A stretch of DNA of 64,000 bases from Streptomyces huiliensis (lineage in GTDB: Bacteria > Actinomycetota > Actinomycetes > Streptomycetales > Streptomycetaceae): positions 62,001-126,000 of the forward strand of contig NZ_JAIQLH010000008.1 in NCBI RefSeq assembly GCF_020037025.1, read 5' to 3'. The position numbers were made by a program, and so were the translations under genes. Under the pieces are notes generated by a model, which searched no databases, had not been told where the DNA came from, and was given only the letters and a program-made list of their open reading frames with translations. Shown piece by piece: positions 24,759-32,303 of this stretch. The first letter of the stretch is position 1; the number at the start of each line of letters is the position of its first letter.

Positions 24759-25112
24759 ATGAGCGCATCGAGGAAGGAACCGGACGGACGGAGCGGAGCG
24801 CCGGCCTGGCAGGTCGCCGCCGACGTCGAGGGCCGCCCCGCCGACCGCGCCTGCGGCCACCTGGAGCAGGTCCGCCCGGTGACCCCGAACACCCCGGAAG
24901 GCTGCGAGGAGTGCCTGCGCATCGGGAGCACCTGGGTGCACCTGCGCGCGTGCCTGGTCTGCGGCCACGTGGGCTGCTGCGACAGCTCGCCGCACCGGCA
25001 CGCGAGCGCGCACGCGCACGGCACGCCCGGTCACGACCTGGCCCGCTCCATCGAGCCGGGCGAGGACTGGGCCTGGTGCTACGCGGACGAGCTGCTGCTC
25101 CTTCCGTCGTAA
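24759..25112 (+). CDS. UBP-type zinc finger protein
   Basis: 117 aa. Stand-alone ZnF-UBP domain as found in actinobacteria: CGHLEQV (Cys35/His37 region), CEECLRIGSTWVHLRACLVCGHVGCCDSSPHRHASAHAHGTPGH. The spaced Cys/His residues would bind zinc ions. In eukaryotes this domain binds the ubiquitin C-terminus; the bacterial role is unknown. It ends with acidic EPGEDWAWCYADE, usual for the family. Probably leaderless: TACGCT lies 6 bases upstream and there is no Shine-Dalgarno. Confidence 0.85.
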   Translation: MSASRKEPDGRSGAPAWQVAADVEGRPADRACGHLEQVRPVTPNTPEGCEECLRIGSTWVHLRACLVCGHVGCCDSSPHRHASAHAHGTPGHDLARSIEPGEDWAWCYADELLLLPS

Positions 25113-25217
25113 CCGCTCCTTCCGTCGTACGAGACGGCCCTCAGCAGCGCGCGCCGGCACAGGCAGCGGACGACCGCCAGGTCGCGGAGCAGGGACCGGC
25201 CGGGCAGCGCCGCACCT

Positions 25218-25256
25218 TCACCGTTATTGAAAACCATTTCCACATAGTAACGGTGA
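25218..25256. promoter_or_regulatory. Zur-like box within a larger perfect dyad
   Basis: Core TGAAAACCATTTCCA (25228-25242) matches the Streptomyces Zur consensus TGAAAATGATTTTCA at 11 of 15 positions by my reading. It is enclosed by perfect 9-bp arms TCACCGTTA (25218-25226) and TAACGGTGA (25248-25256). The stretch is strikingly AT-rich for the window. The nearest gene downstream starts at 25399. Confidence 0.6.
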
Positions 25257-25398
25257 TCGTCCGCCGCGCCAGTGGTGCGTACCGGACAAATGGCCGGGAG
25301 GTGCCATTGCGGACGGAAGCCCCCGCCTTCGACAATCAGGTACGAAAGCGGATGGGCGGACGCGCCAGGGCCGGGGCGGGGACGGGAACGGGGGCGGC

Positions 25399-26283
25399 AT
25401 GGACACCGCGGTGAGCGTGATCGGTTTAGGGGCGATGGGCACCGCGCTGGCCGGCGCGTTCCTGGCCGCGGGTCATCCGACGACGGTCTGGAACCGGACG
25501 CGCGCCAAGGCGCTGCCGCTCGTCGGGAAGGGGGCCGTGGAGGCCGCCTCGCCCGGAGCGGCGGCCGGCGCGAGCCCGCTGGTCGTCGTCTGCCTGTCGA
25601 CGTACGGCGTCGTGCGCGAGGTGCTGGAGCCGTGTGCCGCCGCGCTCCCGGGCCGGACACTGGTCAACCTCGCCTCCGGCTCCCCGGTGCACGCGCGGGA
25701 GGCCGCCGGCCTGGCGCGGGAGCGGGGCCTCGACTACCTCGACGGCGCGGTCCTGACGACCCCGTCCGGCGTGGGCCGGCCGGACGCCCTGCTGCTCTAC
25801 GGCGGCCCGCGGCCCGCCTTCGACGCGCACCGCGACGTCCTGGCGGCGCTCGGCGACCCCGTGTACCTGGGCGACGACCCGGCCCTGGCCGCCGTCCACG
25901 ACGCCGCGCTGCTCGGCCTGCTGTGGTCCACGCTCACCGGCTGGCTGCACGGGGTCGCGCTCACCGGCGCCGACGGGCCGGGTGGCGGGGTGCCGGCGAC
26001 GGCCTACACCGCGGTCGCGGGCCGCTGGATGGCGACCGTCGGGCGGCTGATGGAGGCGCACGCCCGGCAGATCGACGCGGGGGAGTACCCGGCGGAGGAG
26101 TTCCCGCTGGACCTGCACCTGAGGCTCATGGGGCTGCTGGCGCACGCCGGCGAGCTACGAGGGGTGGAATCCGGTCTTCCGGAGGTGTTCCTCGGGCTGG
26201 CCGGGCGCGCGGTGGCGGACGGGCACGGCGTCGACGGTTTCGCCCGCCTCATCGAGTACGTCCGGGGGCCCGCCGGCCCGTGA
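25399..26283 (+). CDS. NAD(P)-dependent 3-hydroxyacid dehydrogenase / imine reductase-like protein
   Basis: 294 aa. Rossmann N-terminus SVIGLGAMGTALAGAF with NADPH-type WNRT after strand 2, CLSTYGVVREVL, LVNLASGSP, and a helical C-terminal domain (GLLWSTLTGWLHGVALTG, then LDLHLRLMGLLAHAGE). This matches the 6PGDH-NAD-binding/imine reductase superfamily; the helix-dimer C-domain favours IRED over 6-phosphogluconate dehydrogenase. Codon 10 (25426-25428) is TTA, within the conserved glycine motif, so translation should depend on bldA tRNA-Leu(UAA). ATG at 25399 follows GGGGG. A Zur-like site lies 143 bp upstream. Confidence 0.84.
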   Translation: MDTAVSVIGLGAMGTALAGAFLAAGHPTTVWNRTRAKALPLVGKGAVEAASPGAAAGASPLVVVCLSTYGVVREVLEPCAAALPGRTLVNLASGSPVHAREAAGLARERGLDYLDGAVLTTPSGVGRPDALLLYGGPRPAFDAHRDVLAALGDPVYLGDDPALAAVHDAALLGLLWSTLTGWLHGVALTGADGPGGGVPATAYTAVAGRWMATVGRLMEAHARQIDAGEYPAEEFPLDLHLRLMGLLAHAGELRGVESGLPEVFLGLAGRAVADGHGVDGFARLIEYVRGPAGP

Positions 26284-26683
26284 CCGTCGTGCCGTCCGTC
26301 CCCAACTCTCCGGCCCGCCCCGCGAATACGCTCGGGAAGTGGCCGGAGTACGGTCGCGATACGGGAGAGGCGAGCCGTAGCGCGAAAGGGGAAGGCCGTA
26401 GGGCGAAGTGCCGGAATGGGCGGGCCGTGGGAGGAATCACGCGCGCCGCAGCGCTCCCGCGCTATGCGGAGGTTTCGCGTCAATAACGGGCGCGACAGCG
26501 GCAATTGTCCCGGGCAAGCGGAAATGGGCGTGGGAAAACGGCGCCGCGACGTAGTGGCGGCACCACCCTCAGTGCACGTGCATCTGCTCGTGCCGGGGAA
26601 TGTGAACCGCGGCTATGATCCGAAGAAGTTGCCATCCCCGTAAACGAATGGGGATGCCCCCTGCGGCGATCCGGGAGACTCCA
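26284..26683. other. 400-bp intergenic region carrying the DUF397 control region
   Basis: The left 250 bp show no gene. The right part holds a 22-bp element shared with the HATPase gene (26572-26593), a -10-like TATGAT (26614-26619), and an inverted repeat CATCCCC-N10-GGGGATG (26633-26656) in the untranslated leader. Confidence 0.55.
26572..26593 (+). promoter_or_regulatory. Shared 22-bp upstream element, DUF397 copy
   Basis: Begins GTGCACGTGCATCTG and contains the palindrome TGCACGTGCA (26573-26582). The minus strand at 27521-27500, upstream of the HATPase gene, has the same 22 bp with two mismatches, and both copies read toward their gene. Distance to the DUF397 start is about 90 bases. 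Confidence 0.65.
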
Positions 26684-26923
26684 GTGCCACACGTCTACAA
26701 CGGCATGGTTGCATCGGGCATCGACGGGGTCGTCTGGAGGAAGAGCCGGCACTCCAACTCTCAGGGCTCCTGCGTGGAGTTCGCGAAGTTGCCGGGTGGC
26801 GGGGTTGCCGTTCGCAACTCCCGCCACCCGGATGGCCCCGCTCTCATCTACACCCCCGCGGAGATCGAGGCCATGCTCTTGGGCGTCAAGGACGGTGAAT
26901 TCGACTACCTGGTGGGCGAGTGA
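26684..26923 (+). CDS. DUF397 domain-containing protein
   Basis: 79 aa. DUF397 core VVWRKSRHSNSQGSCVEFAK, VAVRNSRHPDGPALIYTPAE and the C-terminal LGVKDGEFDYLV. DUF397 proteins of Streptomyces are small partners of XRE/DUF5753 regulators and HATPase proteins; both are encoded within 1.1 kb here. Start GTG at 26684 has GGGAG 7 bases upstream. Stops 13 bp before the convergent HATPase gene. Likely regulated by the shared element upstream. Confidence 0.88.
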   Translation: MPHVYNGMVASGIDGVVWRKSRHSNSQGSCVEFAKLPGGGVAVRNSRHPDGPALIYTPAEIEAMLLGVKDGEFDYLVGE

Positions 26924-26936
26924 CCGCGGAATGCGG

Positions 26937-27425
26937 TTATTCGCGCGGCAGCCGGAACAGCGCCCAGACGACCTTGCCGTGCAGTGCGCCCGCCAGGGGG
27001 TGCCAGCCCCAGGCGTCGCTGAACGAATCCACCAGCAGCAGTCCGCGCCCGTGCTCGTCGCCGGGGGCCGCCACCCCCGCGAGCGGCCCCTCCTCACTCG
27101 GATCGCGTACCGCGCATACCAACCGCGTGGTCCACCGCATGAGATGCAGACGTACGGGTGGCTCGTACCCTCCGTCGACGCGACCGGTCGGTACGGCGTA
27201 GCGCAGGGAATTGGTCACCAGTTCGGAGACCACCAGCGCAACGTTGTCGAAGACGTGCTGGACCCCCCACTGCGACAGAGTGGCTCCGGTGAACCGCCGG
27301 GCGGTGCGGACGGCCTCGAAGCGTGGCGGCAAGGCACAGGAAGCGGAGTTCGACACCGCGGATGAGTCGAACCGGGGCAGCCCCCGCCAGACGGGGGAGA
27401 GCACAGTCGATCCTTCGGTACCCAT
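26937..27425 (-). CDS. HATPase-domain protein (anti-sigma/RsbW-like ATP-binding regulator)
   Basis: 162 aa. GHKL ATPase fold: N-box LVVSELVTNSLRYA (about 79-92), CAVRDPSEEGP, and G-box GDEHGRGLLLVDSFSDAWGW. N-terminal MGTEGSTVLSPVWRGLP is typical of Streptomyces members paired with DUF397 and XRE/DUF5753 proteins. It may bind a sigma factor or act as a Ser kinase; no sigma partner is adjacent. Start ATG at 27423-27425 with AGGAG 8 bases upstream; the open frame continues upstream to 27560 without coding character. Convergent with the DUF397 gene. Confidence 0.87.
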   Translation of the reverse strand: MGTEGSTVLSPVWRGLPRFDSSAVSNSASCALPPRFEAVRTARRFTGATLSQWGVQHVFDNVALVVSELVTNSLRYAVPTGRVDGGYEPPVRLHLMRWTTRLVCAVRDPSEEGPLAGVAAPGDEHGRGLLLVDSFSDAWGWHPLAGALHGKVVWALFRLPRE

Positions 27426-27499
27426 CCGAGGCACTCCTGCAATCGTGGACGTGACGTGCACGTGTGCGTGCTCCATCGTTCCCAATGCGCAGGGCGGAT

Positions 27500-27521
27500 G
27501 CAAGGGCAGATGCACGTGCAC
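27500..27521 (-). promoter_or_regulatory. Shared 22-bp upstream element, HATPase copy
   Basis: Minus strand 27521-27500 begins GTGCACGTGCATCTG and matches the DUF397 upstream element at 20 of 22 bases in the same orientation relative to the gene, ending 75 bases before the HATPase start. A further ACGTGCACGT dyad lies at 27454-27463 between it and the gene. Confidence 0.65.
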
Positions 27522-27742
27522 GTGGGGGATTTGGGGGCGCACCTGAGGATTGGTGAGCAATTATTCCTACGCCCCCCGCCGTAGCACACCGGTCGATGGC
27601 CGGTATCCGTAACCGGGTGTGCACACAACGGAGCCCGGTGGTGGCAGACTTCGGCGCCGGGGGTAGCGGGGGTCACCCTCGGAAGGGTGAGCGGAACGGC
27701 GGACAGGCAGGCCGGACCAGACCGGAAGGAAGGGTCGACGAG

Positions 27743-28606
27743 ATGACCACGAGCGAGTCGAGCGGTTCCGTGGTACGCCGCATCCTCCTCGGCTCCCAGC
27801 TGAGGAAACTGCGCGAGTCCCGGGGGATCACCCGCGAGGCGGCCGGGTACTCGATCCGCGCGTCCGAGTCGAAGATCAGCCGCATGGAGCTCGGCAGGGT
27901 GAGCTTCAAGACGCGGGACGTGGAGGACCTGCTCACCCTCTACGGCATCACGCGGGAGAGTGAACGGGAGGCGCTGCTCGGCCTGGCAAGGGAGGCCAAC
28001 GTCGCGGGCTGGTGGCACAGCTACGGCGACGTGCTGCCCAGCTGGTTCCAGACCTACGTCGGCCTGGAGGGCGCCGCCTCGCACATCGGGATCTACGAGG
28101 TGCAGTTCGTCCACGGCCTGCTCCAGACCGAGGGCTACGCGCACGCCGTCGTGGTCCGGGGCCAGCCCGGGGCCGACACCGCCGAGGTGGAACGCCGGGT
28201 GTCGCTGCGCATGGAGCGGCAGAAGCTGCTGTTCTCCGAACGGGCGCCGCACTTCCACGCCGTCCTCGACGAGGCCGCGCTGCACCGCCCGTACGGCGAC
28301 GCGGACGTGATGCGCGGGCAGCTCCAGCACCTCATCGACCTCTCCGAACAGCCCAACGTGACCCTCCAGGTGATGCCCTTCCGGCACGGTGGTCACGCTG
28401 GTGAGAGCGGGGCGTTCACCGTGCTCCGCTTCCCCGAGTCGGACCTGCCGGACGTGGTGTACCTGGAGCACCTCACGGGCGCGCTCTACCTGGACAAGCC
28501 GGAGGAGGTCGCCCAGTACGAACGCGTCATGGGCCGGCTGCGCGCGGACAGCCTCTCCCCGTCGGGAACGCGCGACCTCATGCGGCGCCTGCTCCAACTC
28601 GCCTAG
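27743..28606 (+). CDS. XRE-family regulator with DUF5753 domain
   Basis: 287 aa. N-terminal helix-turn-helix at about 12-72: LGSQLRKLRESRGITREAAG, then IRASESKISRMELGRVSFKT. The DUF5753 ligand-like domain at about 95-280 includes YEVQFVHGLLQTEGYA and the typical LQVMPFRHGGHAGESGAFTVLRF. These Streptomyces regulators (BldD/AbaA-cluster type) act with DUF397 and HATPase partners in development or antibiotic control. Start ATG at 27743 after AAGGAAGGG. It is divergent from the HATPase gene across a 317-bp region that carries the shared 22-bp element. A downstream aldehyde dehydrogenase gene follows after 81 bp. Confidence 0.9.
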   Translation: MTTSESSGSVVRRILLGSQLRKLRESRGITREAAGYSIRASESKISRMELGRVSFKTRDVEDLLTLYGITRESEREALLGLAREANVAGWWHSYGDVLPSWFQTYVGLEGAASHIGIYEVQFVHGLLQTEGYAHAVVVRGQPGADTAEVERRVSLRMERQKLLFSERAPHFHAVLDEAALHRPYGDADVMRGQLQHLIDLSEQPNVTLQVMPFRHGGHAGESGAFTVLRFPESDLPDVVYLEHLTGALYLDKPEEVAQYERVMGRLRADSLSPSGTRDLMRRLLQLA

Positions 28607-28687
28607 CTCGTCAGTACGATGACCGGCAATCAGCAAGTCTGAACCAGCTCGGCCGGACGGCCGGGCTCCGGCAGACAGGGATGACGC

Positions 28688-30154
28688 ATGTCGTACTCCT
28701 CCGCGTTCAGGGATCTCGCGTGCCAGTACATCGACGGCCGGTGGCGGCCGGGGACGGGCTCGTGGGACATCGTCGACTTCAACCCGTACGACGGGGAGAA
28801 GCTCGCCTCCATCACGGTGGCCGGCGTGGACGAGGTCGACGAGGCGTACCGGGCGGCCGAGCGCGCGCAGGTGGCGTGGGGGAACACCAACCCGTACACC
28901 CGGCGGCTGGTCTTCGAGCGGGCGCTGCGGATCATCGACGACCACGAGGACGAACTGACCTCGGTGATCATGGCGGAGTGCGGCGGGACGGCGCTGAAGG
29001 CCGCCTTCGAGCTCCACCTGGCGCGCGAGTTCCTGCGGGACGCCGTCCAGCTCGCGCTGCGGCCCGAGGGCCGCATTCTGCCCTCGCCGGACGACACCCG
29101 CGAGAACCGCCTCTACCGGGTGCCGGTCGGGGTGGTCGGCGTGATCAGCCCGTTCAACTTCCCGTTCCTGCTGTCGCTGAAGTCCGTGGCGCCCGCCCTG
29201 GCGCTCGGCAACGCGGTGGTGCTCAAGCCGCACCAGAACACGCCCGTCTGCGGCGGCGGGCTGCTCGCCAAGGTGTTGGAGGACGCGGGGCTGCCGCCCG
29301 GCGTGCTGAACGTCCTGGTCACCGACATCGCGGAGATCGGGGACGCGCTCATCGAGCACCCGGTGCCCAAGGTGCTCTCGTTCACCGGCTCCGACAAGGT
29401 CGGCCGGCATGTGGCGACCGTGGCCGCCGGGCACTTCAAGCGGGTGGTGCTCGAACTGGGCGGCAACAGCGCGCTGGTCGTCCTCGACGACGCGGACGTC
29501 GACTACGCGGTGGACGCGGCGGTCTTCAGCCGGTTCATCCACCAGGGGCAGGTCTGCATGGCCGCGAACCGGGTGCTCGTGGACCGTTCCGTGGCGGACG
29601 AGTTCACGGAGAAGTTCGTGGCGAGAGTGAAGTCCCTCAAGGTCGGCGACCCGGCCGATCCCGCCACGCACATCGGCCCCCTCATCAACTCCGGTCAGGC
29701 GGAGGCCGTCACGTCCCTCGTGGACCAGACCGTCGCGGAGGGAGCGACCGCCCTCGTCCGCGGCCGTACCGTCGGCACCCTGGTCGAGCCGACCGTCCTC
29801 ACCGACCTCCCCGAGGGCTCCGCAGTCCTCCGGCAGGAGATCTTCGGCCCCGTCGCGCTGATCATCCCCTTCTCCGGCGAGGAGGAGGCCGTGAAGATCG
29901 CCAACGCCACCCCCTACGGGCTGAGCGGCGCCGTCCACACGGGCGACGTCGAACGCGGCGTCCGCTTCGCCAAGCGGGTGGAGACCGGGATGATGCACGT
30001 CAACGACGGCACCGTGCACGACGAGGCGATCGTGCCGTTCGGCGGCGAGAAGCACTCGGGCCTCGGGCGGCTCAACGGCGACGCCATGGTGGACGCCTTC
30101 ACGACGACGAAGTGGATCTCCGTCCAGCACGGGCGCAGCACGTTCCCGTTCTGA
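28688..30154 (+). CDS. NAD(P)-dependent aldehyde dehydrogenase
   Basis: 488 aa. ALDH superfamily: cofactor motif VGVISPFNFPF (about 147-157), SFTGSDKVGRHV, general base Glu in VVLELGGNS (about 258), nucleophile Cys in HQGQVCMAANR (about 291), and PFGGEKHSGLGR near the C-terminus. It resembles benzaldehyde/vanillin dehydrogenase-type bacterial ALDHs; the substrate is not determined. ATG at 28688 has AGGG upstream. Follows the XRE regulator on the same strand (81 bp), which may control it. A 13-bp palindrome follows 15 bp after the stop. Confidence 0.92.
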   Translation: MSYSSAFRDLACQYIDGRWRPGTGSWDIVDFNPYDGEKLASITVAGVDEVDEAYRAAERAQVAWGNTNPYTRRLVFERALRIIDDHEDELTSVIMAECGGTALKAAFELHLAREFLRDAVQLALRPEGRILPSPDDTRENRLYRVPVGVVGVISPFNFPFLLSLKSVAPALALGNAVVLKPHQNTPVCGGGLLAKVLEDAGLPPGVLNVLVTDIAEIGDALIEHPVPKVLSFTGSDKVGRHVATVAAGHFKRVVLELGGNSALVVLDDADVDYAVDAAVFSRFIHQGQVCMAANRVLVDRSVADEFTEKFVARVKSLKVGDPADPATHIGPLINSGQAEAVTSLVDQTVAEGATALVRGRTVGTLVEPTVLTDLPEGSAVLRQEIFGPVALIIPFSGEEEAVKIANATPYGLSGAVHTGDVERGVRFAKRVETGMMHVNDGTVHDEAIVPFGGEKHSGLGRLNGDAMVDAFTTTKWISVQHGRSTFPF

Positions 30155-30169
30155 GGATCCTCCCTCCGG

Positions 30170-30200
30170 CCGCAGTAGGTCAGCCAATGACCTACTGCGG
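30170..30200. terminator. Perfect 13-bp hairpin: terminator of ALDH or operator of the DinB-like gene
   Basis: CCGCAGTAGGTCA-GCCAA-TGACCTACTGCGG. The arms contain TAGGTCA/TGACCTA, typical of a protein-binding dyad, and a third half-site CCTACTG follows at 30202-30208. There is no T-tract. Position (15 bp after the ALDH stop, 51 bp before the next start) allows either function. Confidence 0.6.
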
Positions 30201-30251
30201 TCCTACTGTTGGCCCGTCAGCAAGAAGCGACGGAAGGAACGGCGGAGTCCT

Positions 30252-30803
30252 ATGCCTACTCATGTGATCGAGAAGGATGTCAGTGACGAGCGGGGAACCC
30301 TGCTGGCCTTCCTGGACGCCCAGCGCGGCGGCATCCGCCGGGCGTTCCTCGGCCTGTCGGACGAGCAGGTCCGCTCGCGCCCCAGCGCCAGCGAGATGTC
30401 CCTGATCGGCCTGCTCAAGCACGTCATGCACGCGGAGCGCAACTGGCTGGAACTCGCGAGCGGCACGAGCCCCGACATCGACGCCGCCGAGGCGGAGAAG
30501 CGCTTCGTGGCGGCCTGGCACCCGGACGAGAGCGAGACCGCCCCCGCCCTCCTCGCCGCCTGGCGGGAACAGGCCGCCGAGGTGGAACGTTTCGTCCGCG
30601 CCCTGCCCACCCTGGAGGACACCTTCGCCCTCCCGCCGGCCCCCTGGTTCCCCAAGGACGCCCGGGTGTCGATGCGCTGGCTGCTGCTGCACCTGATCGA
30701 GGAGATCGGCCGGCACGCCGGGCACGCGGACATCATCCGCGAGTCGATCGACGGCAAGACCGCGTTCGTCCTCGTCGACGAGGAGTACGCCCAGGCGGGC
30801 TGA
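30252..30803 (+). CDS. DinB-family / DUF664 protein (mycothiol-dependent enzyme-like)
   Basis: 183 aa. Four-helix DinB fold with the three-His metal site seen in HVMHAERNW (about 57-65) and HLIEEIGRHAGHADIIRE (about 144-161). DUF664/DinB proteins in actinobacteria include mycothiol S-transferases and maleylpyruvate isomerase relatives, using a divalent metal. ATG at 30252; GGAAGGAACGG lies upstream. The upstream 13-bp palindrome could regulate it. Convergent with the Uma2 gene across a terminator. Confidence 0.86.
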   Translation: MPTHVIEKDVSDERGTLLAFLDAQRGGIRRAFLGLSDEQVRSRPSASEMSLIGLLKHVMHAERNWLELASGTSPDIDAAEAEKRFVAAWHPDESETAPALLAAWREQAAEVERFVRALPTLEDTFALPPAPWFPKDARVSMRWLLLHLIEEIGRHAGHADIIRESIDGKTAFVLVDEEYAQAG

Positions 30804-30821
30804 CGGGCCGCCCGCTCCCGG

Positions 30822-30857
30822 TCTCCGCCTGACCTGGGGCGTCAGGTCGGGCGGAGA
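30822..30857. terminator. Bidirectional terminator between DinB-like and Uma2 genes
   Basis: 14-bp stem (30822-30835 with 30844-30857) with one G-T wobble and an 8-base loop, between convergent genes. Confidence 0.75.
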
Positions 30858-30890
30858 GGCGCCGCGCCGAGTACGGGCGGGCGTCAGGGC

Positions 30891-31502
30891 TCAGACGTCG
30901 ATCAGGGAGCGGAGGTCGACCTCTACGGGGAAGGGCCGGTCGGTCTTGAGGACGCCGGTGTGGATGGCCTGGTCGGGCCGAGGGACGTAGCAGTCGACCT
31001 CGCGGTGCTTCCAGAACTCGTACACCACCGGTGACTCCTCCTCGTCGCGCTCCACGCGCCAGTAGGAGTCGATGCCCGCGCCGCTGTACACGGCGGGCTT
31101 GTAGAGACGGTCCTCGGAGGCGGAGCCGGGCGACACCACTTCCACGGCGAGTACGACCTTCTCCGCCGGGATGCAGTCCACCGTGGCGATGTCGAGACCG
31201 GTCTTGTCGAAGACGACGATGTCCGGTTTGGGGACGTTCTTGCGGTCGATGAAGATCGACTGCTCACTGTTGACCATCAGGTTCGCCGGTCTGCTGCCTC
31301 GCAGGCGGTAGTACAGCTCGTCCCGCACGGTGTTGTGCCACCACTTCGCCGCCCCTCGTACCACGATCTTCCCGCCCAGTAGTTCCCAGTCGAACGGCAG
31401 GACCAGTTCCTCCACCTGTGCGTACGTCCAGCCGTCGGCCGGCGGGTACATCCAGTTCTCGGGCGTGGCCTGCTCGTCCTGTCGGCTGGCTCCTGAGGCC
31501 AT
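30891..31502 (-). CDS. Uma2-family (DUF820) predicted nuclease-fold protein
   Basis: 203 aa. Restriction endonuclease-like fold: YAQVEELVLPFDWELLGGKIVV, the metal-site residues in KPDIVVFDKTG and VVLAVEVVSPGSASED (PD-(D/E)xK-like), and the terminal GIDSYWRVERD. Uma2 proteins are multi-copy in Streptomyces and cyanobacteria; their nuclease activity is not generally shown. ATG at 31500-31502 with GGGAG 6 bases upstream. An in-frame ATG at 31512-31514 lacks that site. Confidence 0.88.
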   Translation of the reverse strand: MASGASRQDEQATPENWMYPPADGWTYAQVEELVLPFDWELLGGKIVVRGAAKWWHNTVRDELYYRLRGSRPANLMVNSEQSIFIDRKNVPKPDIVVFDKTGLDIATVDCIPAEKVVLAVEVVSPGSASEDRLYKPAVYSGAGIDSYWRVERDEEESPVVYEFWKHREVDCYVPRPDQAIHTGVLKTDRPFPVEVDLRSLIDV

Positions 31503-31662
31503 CACTGCTCCCATGGCGGAGATCGTGGCGGGTGCTCGGCACGTCCTTCCCGCCTCCGACCGTAGCGCCACCCGTGCGGGTGGCGCCGGACCGTTTTTCC
31601 TCGTCACGCAGACCTTTTCCCGGCTACGCGCCGCTCGGACCGCGGGGCGGCCGCGGGGTGCC

Positions 31663-32031
31663 TCACGAGTGCGGTGCGATCACCACCGCCGTGCCGTACG
31701 CGCACACCTCCGTGCCGACGTCCGCGGCTTCCGTGACGTCGAAGCGGAACATCAGCACCGCGTTGGCGCCCCGGGCCCTGGCCTGCTCGACCAGGCGCTC
31801 CATGGCCTGGTTGCGGGTCTGGACGAGGGTCTTGGTGAGGCCCTTGAGCTCGCCGCCGATCAGTGACTTCAGGCCGGCGCCGATCTGGCTGCCGACGTGC
31901 CGCGACCGCACGGTGAGGCCGAAGACCTCACCGATGACGCGCTCGACCCGGTATCCGGGCACGTCGTTCGTCGTGACCACGAGCACATCGGCCTGCTCGT
32001 GCTGACCGCCGCCATACTCGTCGATCCCCAT
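31663..32031 (-). CDS. YbjQ-family (UPF0145) heavy-metal-binding domain protein
   Basis: 122 aa. Conserved YbjQ pattern: VVTTNDVPGYRVERVIGEVFG, then GLTVRSRH, LTKTLVQTRNQAMERLVEQA and ARGANAVLMFRFDV. Family members form pentamers; the physiological function is unknown despite the heavy-metal label. ATG at 32029-32031, with GAGGAAAG and GGCAGG upstream. Monocistronic between Uma2 (same strand) and the divergent DedA gene. Confidence 0.9.
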   Translation of the reverse strand: MGIDEYGGGQHEQADVLVVTTNDVPGYRVERVIGEVFGLTVRSRHVGSQIGAGLKSLIGGELKGLTKTLVQTRNQAMERLVEQARARGANAVLMFRFDVTEAADVGTEVCAYGTAVVIAPHS

Positions 32032-32303
32032 GCCTGCCCACTTTCCTCGGTTCGGTCCGTACGGAAATTCTTCCGCCTGACGAGCGGGACGCACCCCAGT
32101 GCCGCCGGGTTGCCCCGACCGGGGGACGCGCGCGGCACGGGCGGGGGCGCGGCCCGGGCGGGGCGAGCGGGGGAGTGCGGGCGGAGGCGCCTGGAACCGG
32201 GGGGCTCCCGGTCGCGTTGCTACCGTTGAGCGGCACGCCTTCTCCCCCCGCCTGTGCCCGGGCCTCGCACGAGCCTGCGCCCACGACCCAGGAGCCTGTC
32301 ACC

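Noticed and set aside
25141-25335. Minus-strand small frame at the Zur-like site, considered as a Zur-regulated ribosomal protein paralogue (L31, L33, L28 or S14)
   Set aside because: The translation does not resemble any of these proteins and has no ribosome binding site.
27215-30187. 990-residue minus-strand frame across the XRE and aldehyde dehydrogenase genes
   Set aside because: Mirror of two genes with conserved motifs; codon usage and composition are those of an antisense frame.
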